This document shows, in pieces, positions 1 through 6,590 of a stretch of 39,179 nucleotides of DNA. Source of the DNA: Dehalococcoidia bacterium (GTDB lineage Bacteria > Chloroflexota > Dehalococcoidia > UBA2979); the NCBI GenBank assembly GCA_003599735.1, contig QZJI01000030.1, positions 1 to 39,179 of the forward strand, in the 5' to 3' direction. The notes beneath the pieces were generated by a model. The model was not told the origin of the DNA. It made no database searches and saw nothing but the letters and a program-made list of their open reading frames with translations. Position 1 is the stretch's first letter, and each line of letters opens with the position of its first letter. The translations under genes were made by a program, and so were the position numbers.

Positions 1-98
1 TGATCTACCCGATCGCGATCGAAGAGGGTCTGCGGTTCGCCATCCGCGAGGGTGGCCGGACGGTGGGCGCCGGCGTCGTCACCAAGATCATCGAGTAA
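1..98 (+). CDS. tuf: Elongation factor Tu, C-terminal end (partial)
   Basis: The first codon in frame starts at base 3 and reads to a TAA at 96-98. The visible 31 residues end in the conserved EF-Tu tail ([10 protein letters not shown], then [10 protein letters not shown]), which is the last beta-barrel domain of the GTPase that delivers aminoacyl-tRNA to the ribosome. The rest of the gene lies upstream of the window. The neighbours rpmG, secE, nusG and the L11/L1/L10/L12 genes are the classical context. An 8-bp inverted repeat spans the stop codon. Confidence 0.95.
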   Translation, partial: IYPIAIEEGLRFAIREGGRTVGAGVVTKIIE

Positions 99-116
99 CC
101 TGTAAGTTCAGGTTAC
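95..116 (+). terminator. Hairpin spanning the tuf stop codon
   Basis: GTAACCTG (95-102) and CAGGTTAC (109-116) form a perfect 8-bp stem with a 6-nt loop. The tuf stop codon lies in the left arm. No T-run follows, so this may be a weak terminator, an RNA processing site or a 3'-end stabiliser between tuf and rpmG rather than a classical intrinsic terminator. Confidence 0.45.
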
Positions 117-180
117 CGGGAAACAACCACGCGACTGCACCGGCGACAGGCTGAGGCGGCCGGGAGCGTAGGAGACACCA

Positions 181-345
181 ATGGCGAAGGCACAGGACCG
201 CGACCACATCACGCTCGCCTGCACGGAGTGCCGGGAGCGAAACTACGTCACGAAGAAAAACAAGCGAAATGACCCGGAGCGCCTGGAACTGAAGAAATTC
301 TGCCCGCGTTGCCGCGTCACCCGCTCCCACCGCGAGACGCGCTGA
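181..345 (+). CDS. rpmG: 50S ribosomal protein L33
   Basis: This 54-aa basic protein matches bacterial L33, a zinc-ribbon protein of the large ribosomal subunit near the E site. Two cysteine pairs, CTEC (residues 14-17) and CPRC (41-44), show that it is the zinc-binding (C+) form. The core [20 protein letters not shown] is typical of the family. AGGAG lies 7-9 nt before the ATG. It sits between tuf and secE, as in many bacteria; the tRNA-Trp gene often found in this interval is absent. Confidence 0.95.
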   Translation: MAKAQDRDHITLACTECRERNYVTKKNKRNDPERLELKKFCPRCRVTRSHRETR

Positions 346-413
346 CCAGCCGGATCGCTCACAGCATCCCCCCGACGTACGCACCGCCCTCGGCGGGAGT
401 CAGGACTTGAGAT

Positions 414-731
414 ATGGGCCGTGAGATGCGACGCCAGCAGGAGCGCGCCGAACGTCGCCAGAAGGCGCGTGAGGCGCAGCAGCCGCGTCGTTCCTCGATG
501 CCGCCGACGAGCACAAGCGATCCGGACGCCGCGCCGCGCTCGGGTTCGCTGCTGAAGCCGCGCTGGGCGCTGGACATCATTGCGGAACTGAAAAAGGTCA
601 CCTGGCCGTCGCGTCGCGAGGTGGCCAACCTCACGACCGTCGTCGTGGTGATCTCGATGCTGCTCGGGCTGGTGATGGGCGGGGCGGACCTGTTCTTCGG
701 CTGGCTCATCGAGCAGACGTTGCTGCGGTAA
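414..731 (+). CDS. secE: Preprotein translocase subunit SecE
   Basis: SecE clamps SecY in the SecYEG protein-export channel in the cytoplasmic membrane. The 105-aa product has a long, charged N-terminal extension (residues 1-45, rich in Arg/Glu/Gln), the hallmark amphipathic segment ELKKVTWPSRREV (58-70) and a single transmembrane helix (about 73-97). This is the short one-TM form. A second possible ATG is at residue 5. The gene lies 11 nt before nusG, its usual partner, so the two are very likely cotranscribed. Confidence 0.95.
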   Translation: MGREMRRQQERAERRQKAREAQQPRRSSMPPTSTSDPDAAPRSGSLLKPRWALDIIAELKKVTWPSRREVANLTTVVVVISMLLGLVMGGADLFFGWLIEQTLLR

Positions 732-742
732 GGGGAACCACC

Positions 743-1333
743 ATGGTGAACGAGACCGTGAGCGCGACCACCGGCGACGAGCCCGAGGCGACCGACGACG
801 GCCGCGCCTGGTATATCGTCCAGACCTACTCCGGCTACGAGAACAAGGTGAAAACCTCTCTCGAACAGCGGGTGAAGGCGATGGATCTGTCCGACCGGAT
901 CTTCCAGGTCTTCATCCCCACGCAGGAGGAGATCGAGATCAAGAACGGTCAACGCAAGACCGTCTCCCACAAGCGGTTCCCGGGCTACGTCTTCGTGCAG
1001 ATGCGCATGGACGACAATACCTGGTACGTCGTCCGCCACACGCCGGGCGTCACGGGCTTCGCGTCCACGACCTCGGACAGCCAGCAGAAGCCGACGCCGA
1101 TGGCGGACGCCGAGGTGGAGCAGCTGATGCGCGACCAGCAGGTCGCCCAGCCGCGGGTGAACATCGGCTTCCAGGTGGGCGAGTCGGTGGTTGTCACCAG
1201 CGGCCCGTTCAGCGACATGATCGGCATGGTGGACTCGATCGACATGGAGCGCGGACGCGTCCGCGTCATGGTCTCCATGTTCGGCCGGGAGACCCCGGTC
1301 GAACTCGACTTCCTCGAGGTGCAGAAGCGCTAA
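743..1333 (+). CDS. nusG: Transcription termination/antitermination protein NusG
   Basis: NusG binds RNA polymerase and links it to Rho or to the leading ribosome. The 196-aa protein has a short acidic N-terminal tail, an NGN domain (about residues 22-125, starting AWYIVQTYSGYENKV and including FPGYVFVQM) and a C-terminal KOW domain (about 143-195) with GESVVVTSGPF and a conserved glycine-rich turn. The start ATG follows AGGGGAACC. It is part of the secE-nusG-rplK-rplA string. Confidence 0.97.
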   Translation: MVNETVSATTGDEPEATDDGRAWYIVQTYSGYENKVKTSLEQRVKAMDLSDRIFQVFIPTQEEIEIKNGQRKTVSHKRFPGYVFVQMRMDDNTWYVVRHTPGVTGFASTTSDSQQKPTPMADAEVEQLMRDQQVAQPRVNIGFQVGESVVVTSGPFSDMIGMVDSIDMERGRVRVMVSMFGRETPVELDFLEVQKR

Positions 1334-1345
1334 TCGAGGTTGGGC

Positions 1346-1406
1346 GCGACGCCCGCGGGCGTCGCTTCACACAGTGCATACCTCTGGGCGGTGAACCCGC
1401 CAGAGG
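1346..1406 (+). promoter_or_regulatory. Structured rplK leader: two hairpins between nusG and rplK
   Basis: GCGACGCCCG followed by its exact complement gives a perfect 20-bp palindrome at 1346-1365. It is followed by a second hairpin: CCTCTG (1381-1386), one bulged G, GCGG, loop TGAAC, then CCGC and CAGAGG ending at 1406. Neither has a T-tract. In many bacteria the L11-L1 leader carries an L1-binding site for autogenous control, so these are candidates for an L1 target or for a processing/attenuation element. The function is inferred from position only. Confidence 0.4.
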
Positions 1407-1457
1407 GAGCGCGGCCAGGACGGGACGTTCCCGCCCGACGCGCGAAGGAGAAGAAAG

Positions 1458-1877
1458 ATGGCGAAGAAGGTCCGCGCGGTCGTGACCCTGCAGATCCCCG
1501 CCGGCAAGGCGAACCCCGCCCCGCCGGTCGGTACTGCACTGGGCCCCCACGGCATCAACATCATGGAGTTCTGCAAGGCGTACAACGAGCAGACGAAGGC
1601 GATGGAGGGCGTCATCCCGGCGCGCATCACCGTCTTCGAGGACCGCTCGTTCAACTTCATCCTGAAGACCCCGCCAGCGTCCGACCTGCTGCGTCGCGCC
1701 GCCGGGATCCCGAAGGGTTCCGCGAAAAACCTCACGCAGCGCGCCGGGTCGATCACCCGCGCCCAGCTGACCGAGATCGCGAAGATCAAGTTGCCCGACC
1801 TCAACACCGACAACCTCGACGACGCCATGCGGATCGTCGAGGGCTCCGCCCGCTCCATGGGCATCGAGGTGAACTAG
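1458..1877 (+). CDS. rplK: 50S ribosomal protein L11
   Basis: L11 forms the GTPase-associated centre base with 23S rRNA. The 139-aa length is close to the family norm (about 141). Family signatures are [20 protein letters not shown] near the N-terminus (factor-contacting domain) and the C-terminal rRNA-binding domain with the [20 protein letters not shown] tail. AAGGAGAAG lies just before the ATG at 1458. rplA follows after 2 nt, so the pair is cotranscribed. Confidence 0.97.
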   Translation: MAKKVRAVVTLQIPAGKANPAPPVGTALGPHGINIMEFCKAYNEQTKAMEGVIPARITVFEDRSFNFILKTPPASDLLRRAAGIPKGSAKNLTQRAGSITRAQLTEIAKIKLPDLNTDNLDDAMRIVEGSARSMGIEVN

Positions 1878-1879
1878 CC

Positions 1880-2596
1880 ATGCCCATCGCCAAGCGCATC
1901 ACCGGCCTGCGTGAGCAAGTCGACAAGACCAAGACTTACAGCCTCGAAGACGCGGTCGCACTCGTGAAGGAGTGCGCCACGGCGAAGTTCGACGAAACCG
2001 TCGAGCTCCACCTGAAGACGGGCCTGGACGGCCGCCACGCCGACCAGCAGCTGCGCGGCTCCGTCATCCTGCCGCACGGCATCGGCAAGGCCGTGCGCGT
2101 GCTCGTCTTCGCCGAGGGCGAAGCGGCCGCGAACGCCGAGGCGGCGGGCGCCGACATCGTCGGTGGCGACGAACTGATCAAGCGCGTGCAGGACGGCTTC
2201 CTCGCCTTCGACACCGCGATCGCCCAGCGCGAACTGATGGGCAAGGTCGGCTCGCTCGGCCGCGTCCTCGGCCCGCGCGGCCTCATGCCGAACCCCCGCA
2301 ACAACACCGTGCTGGTGGCGGAGGACATGGCGCGCGGCGTCCGCGAGGCGAAGGCCGGCCGTGTGGACTTCCGCATCGACCGTACGAACGTCATCCACGT
2401 CATCTTGGGGAAGGCGTCCTTCACCAAGGAACAGCTCCTGGACAACCTCCGGGCGATGGTCGGCGAGATCACGCGGAACCGTCCGGCCGGGGCGAAGGGC
2501 GACCTGATCCGGACCGCCTCCATCGCCTCCACGATGGGCCCGGGCGTGCGCCTAGACCTCGCCGAGCTCAAGACCCCGGTGAACGCCAACAACTAG
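1880..2596 (+). CDS. rplA: 50S ribosomal protein L1
   Basis: L1 forms the mobile L1 stalk of the large subunit and often represses its own operon by binding the leader mRNA. The 238-aa product begins at ATG 1880, 2 nt after the rplK stop, and contains the diagnostic LGPRGLMPNPR motif and a C-terminal segment ending in STMGPGVRLDLA. The length matches the family (about 230-235). The start fits translational coupling to rplK. Confidence 0.97.
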   Translation: MPIAKRITGLREQVDKTKTYSLEDAVALVKECATAKFDETVELHLKTGLDGRHADQQLRGSVILPHGIGKAVRVLVFAEGEAAANAEAAGADIVGGDELIKRVQDGFLAFDTAIAQRELMGKVGSLGRVLGPRGLMPNPRNNTVLVAEDMARGVREAKAGRVDFRIDRTNVIHVILGKASFTKEQLLDNLRAMVGEITRNRPAGAKGDLIRTASIASTMGPGVRLDLAELKTPVNANN

Positions 2597-2602
2597 CTGC
2601 GT

Positions 2603-2674
2603 CCTCCGACGGATTCAGAAGGGGCGGCCGTGAGGCCGCCCCTCTCCATTGTCTGGATTCGCGGCCGTCGGAGG
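2603..2674 (+). terminator. Nested hairpins after rplA (attenuator/terminator-like)
   Basis: An inner hairpin has arms GGGGCGGCC (2621-2629) and GGCCGCCCC (2634-2642) with a GTGA loop. It is enclosed by an outer 10-bp stem, CCTCCGACGG (2603-2612) with CCGTCGGAGG (2665-2674). Only a weak pyrimidine run (TCTCC) follows the inner stem. Position between rplA and rplJ suggests partial termination or processing that sets the ratio of L11/L1 to L10/L12 transcripts. This role is inferred. Confidence 0.6.
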
Positions 2675-2964
2675 CACCCGCTCGATTCAGCCCAGCCGCG
2701 CCCCGGTTGACCCCAGCCCCCTTCGCCCGCATGATCAGTCGACTAGCCCCACGAGCGGCGTGGGGCGACCGCCACAGACTTCGGGTCCCGACAGGGATAA
2801 CGGCGCCGCAGACCGGCCCACCCGTCCAGGCGAGGATATCCGCACCTCCACCGGCCTCGGCCGGTGTGCGATGCGCCCTCTCGTCTGGCTTCGAGTCCAG
2901 GCGGTGGAGGGCGCAAGTCATGTCCGGGAGCGCCCGGGCGGACTCGCGCCGGATGGAGGAGCGC
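2675..2964 (+). promoter_or_regulatory. rplJ leader RNA (candidate L10 autoregulatory leader)
   Basis: There is no credible gene in this 290-nt stretch. It carries a CACCGGC/GCCGGTG hairpin with a CTCG loop (2849-2866). A longer element follows: GCGCCCTC (2873-2880) pairs with GAGGGCGC (2907-2914), and inside it GTCTGG (2883-2888) pairs with CCAGGC (2897-2902), leaving an asymmetric internal loop (2 nt against 4 nt). The element ends 50 nt before the rplJ start. In other bacteria the L10-L12 complex binds such a leader to repress rplJL translation, and an asymmetric loop of this kind is where a kink-turn could sit. The fold was worked out by eye. Confidence 0.55.
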
Positions 2965-3504
2965 GTGCCTACACCCCGCAAGGTGGAACAGGTCGCCGAA
3001 CTCACGGACGTGGTCTCCCGCGCGGAGATCGCCATCTCGACGTCCTACGCCGGGATGACGATGGCGAAGCAGACGGAATTGCGCACCACCCTGCGCAAGG
3101 CCGGCGCCGAGATGCACGTCGTGAAAAACACCCTGCTCCGCATCGCTGCGGACCGGGCCGGCCGTCCTGAATTCGCCCAGTTGACCGAGGGCCCGACCGC
3201 GATGGTCGTTGGCTTCTCGGACATGGTCGGCGTCGCCAAGGCGCTGTCCGAATTCGTCCGTGCGAACGAAGCGACGATGAAGATCGCCATCCGGAACGCG
3301 GTCGTCGAAGGTCACGTCGTGGACGCGGCGTACATCCGTGACCTCGCCACCGTGCCCTCCCGCGAGGAATTGCTGGGGCGGATCGCGGGCAACGTCATCG
3401 GCAAGGTGGCGGAGTTCAACAACCTGGTACTCGCGACCCAGCGCAAGTTCGTCGGCCTCGTCGAGGCGCGGGCGAAGCAGCTGGAGGATGGCGCCGCGGC
3501 ATAG
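2965..3504 (+). CDS. rplJ: 50S ribosomal protein L10
   Basis: L10 is the base of the ribosomal stalk and carries the L7/L12 dimers on its C-terminal helix. I choose the GTG at 2965 (179 aa). It follows GGAGGA with good spacing, and the product then begins [15 protein letters not shown], as L10 proteins do. An ATG at 2953 would add four residues but would place the ribosome-binding sequence inside the gene. Family features are [11 protein letters not shown] and GPTAMVVGF in the N-terminal domain and the C-terminal helix ending in [11 protein letters not shown]. Confidence 0.95.
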   Translation: MPTPRKVEQVAELTDVVSRAEIAISTSYAGMTMAKQTELRTTLRKAGAEMHVVKNTLLRIAADRAGRPEFAQLTEGPTAMVVGFSDMVGVAKALSEFVRANEATMKIAIRNAVVEGHVVDAAYIRDLATVPSREELLGRIAGNVIGKVAEFNNLVLATQRKFVGLVEARAKQLEDGAAA

Positions 3505-3569
3505 GAGCCTCGGGGTCTGGTCAGAACACGGAAGCGCGCCGCCCGACATGGCGGCTGAGGAGGACTGAG

Positions 3570-3944
3570 ATGGCGAAGGTCGAAGAAGTGATGGAAGCCC
3601 TGAAGGGGATGACCCTGCTGGAGCTCCGGGACCTGAACAAGGCGATCGAAGAAGAGTTCGGCGTCACCGCGGCCGCCCCGGTGGCCATGATGGCCGCCCC
3701 CGCCGGTGGTGCCGCCGCCGCCGAGGAGGAAAAGGACTCGTTCGACCTCGTCCTGACCGACTTCGGGGCGAACAAGATCAACGTGATCAAGGTCGTCCGT
3801 GAGCTCACCGCCCTGGGCCTCAAAGAGGCGAAGGACCTGGTGGAGGCCGCGCCGAAGACCGTCAAGGAAGCCATGCCCAAGGCTGAAGCGGCCGACGCCA
3901 AGAAGAAGCTGGAAGAGGCTGGCGCAAAGGTCGAGCTCAAGTAG
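3570..3944 (+). CDS. rplL: 50S ribosomal protein L7/L12
   Basis: L7/L12 forms the multicopy flexible stalk that recruits translation GTPases. The 124-aa protein shows an N-terminal dimerisation domain (residues 1-35, [17 protein letters not shown]), an Ala/Gly-rich hinge (about 36-52) and the conserved C-terminal factor-binding domain ([20 protein letters not shown], then LVEAAP). GAGGAG precedes the ATG. It lies 65 nt after rplJ and ends the operon at a 13-bp hairpin. Confidence 0.97.
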   Translation: MAKVEEVMEALKGMTLLELRDLNKAIEEEFGVTAAAPVAMMAAPAGGAAAAEEEKDSFDLVLTDFGANKINVIKVVRELTALGLKEAKDLVEAAPKTVKEAMPKAEAADAKKKLEEAGAKVELK

Positions 3945-4000
3945 TTCGTCCGACGCTCCCGCACGCCGCGTAACCCTCAAGGTCCGCGCGGGCTGCGCTC

Positions 4001-4033
4001 GCGAAGCGCCGGCCATCATGGCCGGCGCTTCGT
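4001..4033 (+). terminator. Hairpin ending the rplJL operon
   Basis: CGAAGCGCCGGCC (4002-4014) and GGCCGGCGCTTCG (4020-4032) form a perfect 13-bp stem with an ATCAT loop; a G-T pair extends it to 4001/4033. The downstream sequence is TCGTCTCGATCG, with no real T-run, as is common for hairpins in this GC-rich window. It is the strongest stem downstream of rplL and lies 44 nt before the next gene. Confidence 0.65.
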
Positions 4034-4077
4034 CGTCTCGATCGTCGCTGCCGTGGCAGCGCAGGAAGGTCGTCCGG

Positions 4078-4491
4078 ATGGCCGCATCGCCGCTGGAAGA
4101 GGGCGCCGCCCTCACCCTCGACTGGAACAAGCTGGAGCAGGTCGCCGCCGTCGGAGGCGTTGTCCCCTGCGCGGTTCAGGACGTCGGCACAGGCGAGGTG
4201 ATCCTCGTCGCCTACGTGAACCAGCAGGCGCTCCAGGTCGCCGTGGAGACCCGCTCCGCCGTGTTCTGGAGCACCTCCCGCAACGAACTGTGGGAGAAGG
4301 GCAAGACCTCCGGCGAGACCTTTGACCTCCTCGAAGTGCGGGTGAACTGCGAGCAGAACTCGCTCCTCTACCGCGTCCGCCCGCGCCGAGGTGGGATCTG
4401 TCACACGAAGAACGCCGCCGGGGACGCGCGGAATTGCTACTACCGCCGCCTGGACTTCACCACCGGCGCGCTGGAGAACCTGGACCCGTAG
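4078..4491 (+). CDS. HisI-like phosphoribosyl-AMP cyclohydrolase paralog
   Basis: The 137-aa product aligns throughout with HisI, which opens the purine ring of phosphoribosyl-AMP in histidine synthesis. It has LVAYVNQQAL (43-52), FWSTSRNELWEKGKTSGE (63-80), ICHT (107-110) and NCYYRRL (119-125). Canonical HisI carries a DCDxD motif binding Mg; here the same place reads NCEQN (90-94), so all three aspartates are replaced while the Cys is kept. The two downstream Cys (108 and 120) are also kept but separated by an insertion. No other his gene is nearby. The fold is secure; activity on PR-AMP is doubtful, and a paralog with another substrate is plausible. AGGAAGG precedes the ATG. Confidence 0.8.
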   Translation: MAASPLEEGAALTLDWNKLEQVAAVGGVVPCAVQDVGTGEVILVAYVNQQALQVAVETRSAVFWSTSRNELWEKGKTSGETFDLLEVRVNCEQNSLLYRVRPRRGGICHTKNAAGDARNCYYRRLDFTTGALENLDP

Positions 4492-4549
4492 CCCTTCTGC
4501 GTCCACAGAATCGAGGGCGGCGGACTGCCGCCCCAGCGCCCCCCGGTGG

Positions 4550-4561
4550 TAGCCTCTAGCG
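4550..4561 (+). promoter_or_regulatory. -10 element giving a leaderless LysM-protein mRNA
   Basis: GGTGGTAGCCT contains a TAGCCT hexamer at 4550-4555. Exactly 6 nt separate it from the ATG at 4562, so transcription would start at the start codon itself. No ribosome-binding sequence lies in between. The same geometry recurs at other genes in this window. The -35 region is GC-rich with no clear match. Confidence 0.5.
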
Positions 4562-5158
4562 ATGCATTGCTACGCGTGTGACGAACAGGCGACGCAGGAA
4601 TGCGCCCGATGCGGCGCGCTGTACTGCGACAACCACGGCGGGGCCCTGTGCGACCGCTGCATGGATCCCGCTTCCGCCGTCCCCTCCTACCGCGTCTTCA
4701 GAGGCTCGCTCGCCGCGCTCCTGATCGGCTCCATCGTCGCCGTCTGGCTGCTCGTGTTGCCGCCCGCGCGCGCCGATCAAGACGGACCGCCTTCCTCCAT
4801 CGCCAACCTCGTCCAGACGGGGACGCCGCGGCCGTCCGCCACGCCGCAGGCGACCACGGCGCCGGGCGAGTCGACCGCGACTCCGAGCGCGAGCCCTTCG
4901 CCGAGCACGACGCCGACGCCTTCGCCGACACCGACCGCCACGCCCACACCGACCGCCACGCCCGCACCGACCATCGTGCCAGGGCAGGCGACCACCTACA
5001 CCGTGCAGTCCGGGGACACGCTGCTCTCCATCGCCCAGCGGTTCACGCCCGCCGGCGACGACGTGCAGGCCATGGCGGACGCGATCGCGAAGGCGAACAA
5101 CATCACTGACCCACGCTCGATCCAGGTCGGCCAGAAACTCAACATCCCCGCCCGTTGA
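4562..5158 (+). CDS. Zinc-finger, membrane-anchored LysM protein
   Basis: The 198-aa product has three parts. Residues 1-35 hold a compact Cys/His cluster (Cys 3, 6, 14, 17, 22, 30, 33 and His 25) resembling a B-box or similar zinc-binding fold. One transmembrane helix follows (about 48-68). Outside lies a Thr/Pro/Ser-rich linker (about 75-140) and then a C-terminal LysM domain (about 145-198, TYTVQSGDTLLSIAQRF to VGQKLNIP), a peptidoglycan-binding module. The zinc finger would face the cytoplasm and the LysM domain the wall. The linker is encoded by an 18-bp tandem repeat. It could tether an intracellular partner to the envelope, but its function is unknown. Confidence 0.8.
   Translation: MHCYACDEQATQECARCGALYCDNHGGALCDRCMDPASAVPSYRVFRGSLAALLIGSIVAVWLLVLPPARADQDGPPSSIANLVQTGTPRPSATPQATTAPGESTATPSASPSPSTTPTPSPTPTATPTPTATPAPTIVPGQATTYTVQSGDTLLSIAQRFTPAGDDVQAMADAIAKANNITDPRSIQVGQKLNIPAR
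4928..4972 (+). repeat. 18-bp tandem repeat in the Thr/Pro linker
   Basis: Two perfect copies of an 18-bp unit (ACACCGACCGCCACGCCC at 4928-4945 and 4946-4963) are followed by a half copy with one change (to 4972). They encode TPTATP units of the linker between membrane helix and LysM domain. Copy number may vary by slippage between strains. Confidence 0.8.
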
Positions 5159-5205
5159 TTTCCGGCCTGGCGTCGAGGCCCGTGCCGTCGCCTGAGCGCC
5201 TGCGC

Positions 5206-5239
5206 TACCCTCGCACCGGCGCAGGCCAGAGGGAGGCTC
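5206..5239 (+). promoter_or_regulatory. Promoter and ribosome-binding site of the two-TM protein gene
   Basis: TACCCT (5206-5211) is a -10-like hexamer with a roughly 23-nt leader and AGGGAGG 6 nt before the GTG at 5241. The -10 sits in the loop of an inverted repeat, GCCTGCGC (5198-5205) with GCGCAGGC (5219-5226), which could be an operator. Confidence 0.4.
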
Positions 5240-5240
5240 C

Positions 5241-5687
5241 GTGGACCCCGACGCGATTCCCGACGTGATTGAGGAGAACCCGAAGCACCGGCAGACGTTA
5301 TTGCGGCGGGTCGCCGTCTACGTGCCGTCCGCCGCCGTCGCGACCGCGCTCTTCGTCTACGCGCTCACCGCGCTCCCGCAGTCGCTGATCATGGTCATCG
5401 TCGTCGCCATCTTTACCATCCCACTGGACATGGAGGCTGTCTCCGCCGTCCGTGACCTCTCCGCGCAGCCCGTCGTCACCGAGGGCCGCATCGACCGCAA
5501 ATGGAGCAAGGCACGTTTCGCCTTCTTCGGCCGCGTCCACTACCTGATGGTCAACAGGAAACTGTTCGAGGTCGGCGCGGTCGCGGGCCTGGAACTCCAG
5601 CTCGGCGACCAGGTCCGCGTGGAGCACTGGCCCCACTCCCACATTCTTATCTCCGTCGCCCGTCTCACCGCCGCGCCACCGAGGTAG
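5241..5687 (+). CDS. Small membrane protein with a soluble beta-rich C-terminus
   Basis: The product is 148 aa. I see two closely spaced hydrophobic helices (about residues 24-45 and 47-63) followed by a soluble region (70-148) with alternating hydrophobic residues ending GDQVRVEHWPHSHILISVARL, which resembles a small beta-barrel or OB-like domain. No catalytic motif is visible. The GTG start is supported by AGGGAGG. It stands alone between the LysM gene and radC. I do not recognise the family. Confidence 0.7.
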   Translation: MDPDAIPDVIEENPKHRQTLLRRVAVYVPSAAVATALFVYALTALPQSLIMVIVVAIFTIPLDMEAVSAVRDLSAQPVVTEGRIDRKWSKARFAFFGRVHYLMVNRKLFEVGAVAGLELQLGDQVRVEHWPHSHILISVARLTAAPPR

Positions 5688-5761
5688 GGGCGCCGTGGTC
5701 GGGCTCGGGCGGCCAAGAGTGCGGGTGTCACTTCCCCCTTCGACCTAACACTGGCGTACGC

Positions 5762-5774
5762 GACCCTCGCGGAC
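5762..5774 (+). promoter_or_regulatory. Possible leaderless -10 element of radC
   Basis: GACCCT (5762-5767) ends 7 nt before the radC ATG at 5775 and no ribosome-binding sequence intervenes (CGCGGAC). This is the weaker of the leaderless candidates because the hexamer lacks the initial T. Confidence 0.35.
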
Positions 5775-6512
5775 ATGACGCTCATCGAGACCCCCGCGCC
5801 CGCGAGTCCGCCCCAGCCGGCGGTCTACCGCATCGGCGAGATGCCGGAGGCGGATCGGCCGCGTGAGCGGCTGCTCCGGCTGGGGCCCGGCGCGCTGAAG
5901 ACGGACGAGTTGCTCGCGATCCTGCTGCGCACCGGCAGTGCGCGGGAGGATGTCCTCGCCGTGGCGCAGCGGCTGCTGGCCGAACGAGGCGGCCTCCGAG
6001 GGCTCGCGGGCAGCGACCTCGCCACGCTGGCGGAGATGCACGGACTCGGCCCGGCCAAGGCGACGACCATCGCGGCGGCGTTCGAACTCGGGCGGCGGGC
6101 AGCCCTCGAGGCTGGCGGGACGCAGGTGGCGGTGACGTCGCCCGCCGAGATCGTGCGGCTGCTCCAGCCGGAGATGGAACTCTTGCAGCAGGAAGAACTG
6201 CGGGTGCTCATCCTGGACACGAAACATCATGTCGTCGCGGCGCCCATGCTCTACCGGGGCACCGTCTCGGCCGCCCCCGGCCGTGTGGCCGAGGTGTTCC
6301 GGGAGGCTGTCCGCCGCGGCGCGGCGAAGGTCGCCGTCGCCCACAACCATCCGAGCGGCGACCCCGCGCCCAGCCGGGACGACATCGCCTTCACGCGTGA
6401 ACTCGTGCAGGCGGGCCGCCTGATGGAGATCGAAGTCATCGACCATGTCGTGATTGGCCAGGGGCCGGGACGGTGGGTCTCCCTCCGGGAGCGGCGGTTG
6501 GGGTTCGACTGA
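5775..6512 (+). CDS. radC: RadC family protein (JAMM/MPN+ domain)
   Basis: RadC proteins carry a JAB1/MPN/Mov34 metalloenzyme fold; their true role is unsettled despite the old DNA-repair name. The 245-aa protein shows the N-terminal helix-hairpin-helix-like region (LGPGALKTDELLAILLRTG at 36-54, LAEMHGLGPAKA at 85-96) and the JAMM motif HNHPSGDPAPSRDD at 190-203 with ligands His190, His192 and Asp203 and Ser200. Length and order are typical. The stop codon lies inside the first copy of a 14-nt tandem repeat. Confidence 0.93.
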   Translation: MTLIETPAPASPPQPAVYRIGEMPEADRPRERLLRLGPGALKTDELLAILLRTGSAREDVLAVAQRLLAERGGLRGLAGSDLATLAEMHGLGPAKATTIAAAFELGRRAALEAGGTQVAVTSPAEIVRLLQPEMELLQQEELRVLILDTKHHVVAAPMLYRGTVSAAPGRVAEVFREAVRRGAAKVAVAHNHPSGDPAPSRDDIAFTRELVQAGRLMEIEVIDHVVIGQGPGRWVSLRERRLGFD

Positions 6513-6544
6513 CGAGGTTCGACTAACGAGGTTCGACTGACGAG
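6503..6544 (+). repeat. Three tandem 14-nt repeats across the radC stop codon
   Basis: GTTCGACTGACGAG occurs at 6503-6516, with one change (A for G) at 6517-6530 and unchanged at 6531-6544. The first copy encodes the last RadC residues (FD) and its TGA; the other copies are untranslated. A similar three-copy, 14-nt arrangement lies at 37341-37381 behind another gene. Confidence 0.85.
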
Positions 6545-6590
6545 GAGTGTCACGGCCTGGGGACGGGCCTGTTACCATCGGCCTCAGGCG

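Noticed and set aside
98..413. tRNA-Trp gene often found near rpmG/secE
   Set aside because: The intervals 99-180 and 346-413 contain no cloverleaf.
1340..2596. Possible 418-aa fusion reading through the rplK region into rplA
   Set aside because: The first 180 residues are the out-of-frame reading of rplK; L1 starts at ATG 1880, 2 nt after rplK.
2883..2902. tRNA T-arm-like sequence (TTCGAGT loop) in the rplJ leader
   Set aside because: The stem pairs one position out of register for a T-arm, and no acceptor, D or anticodon arm can be built around it.
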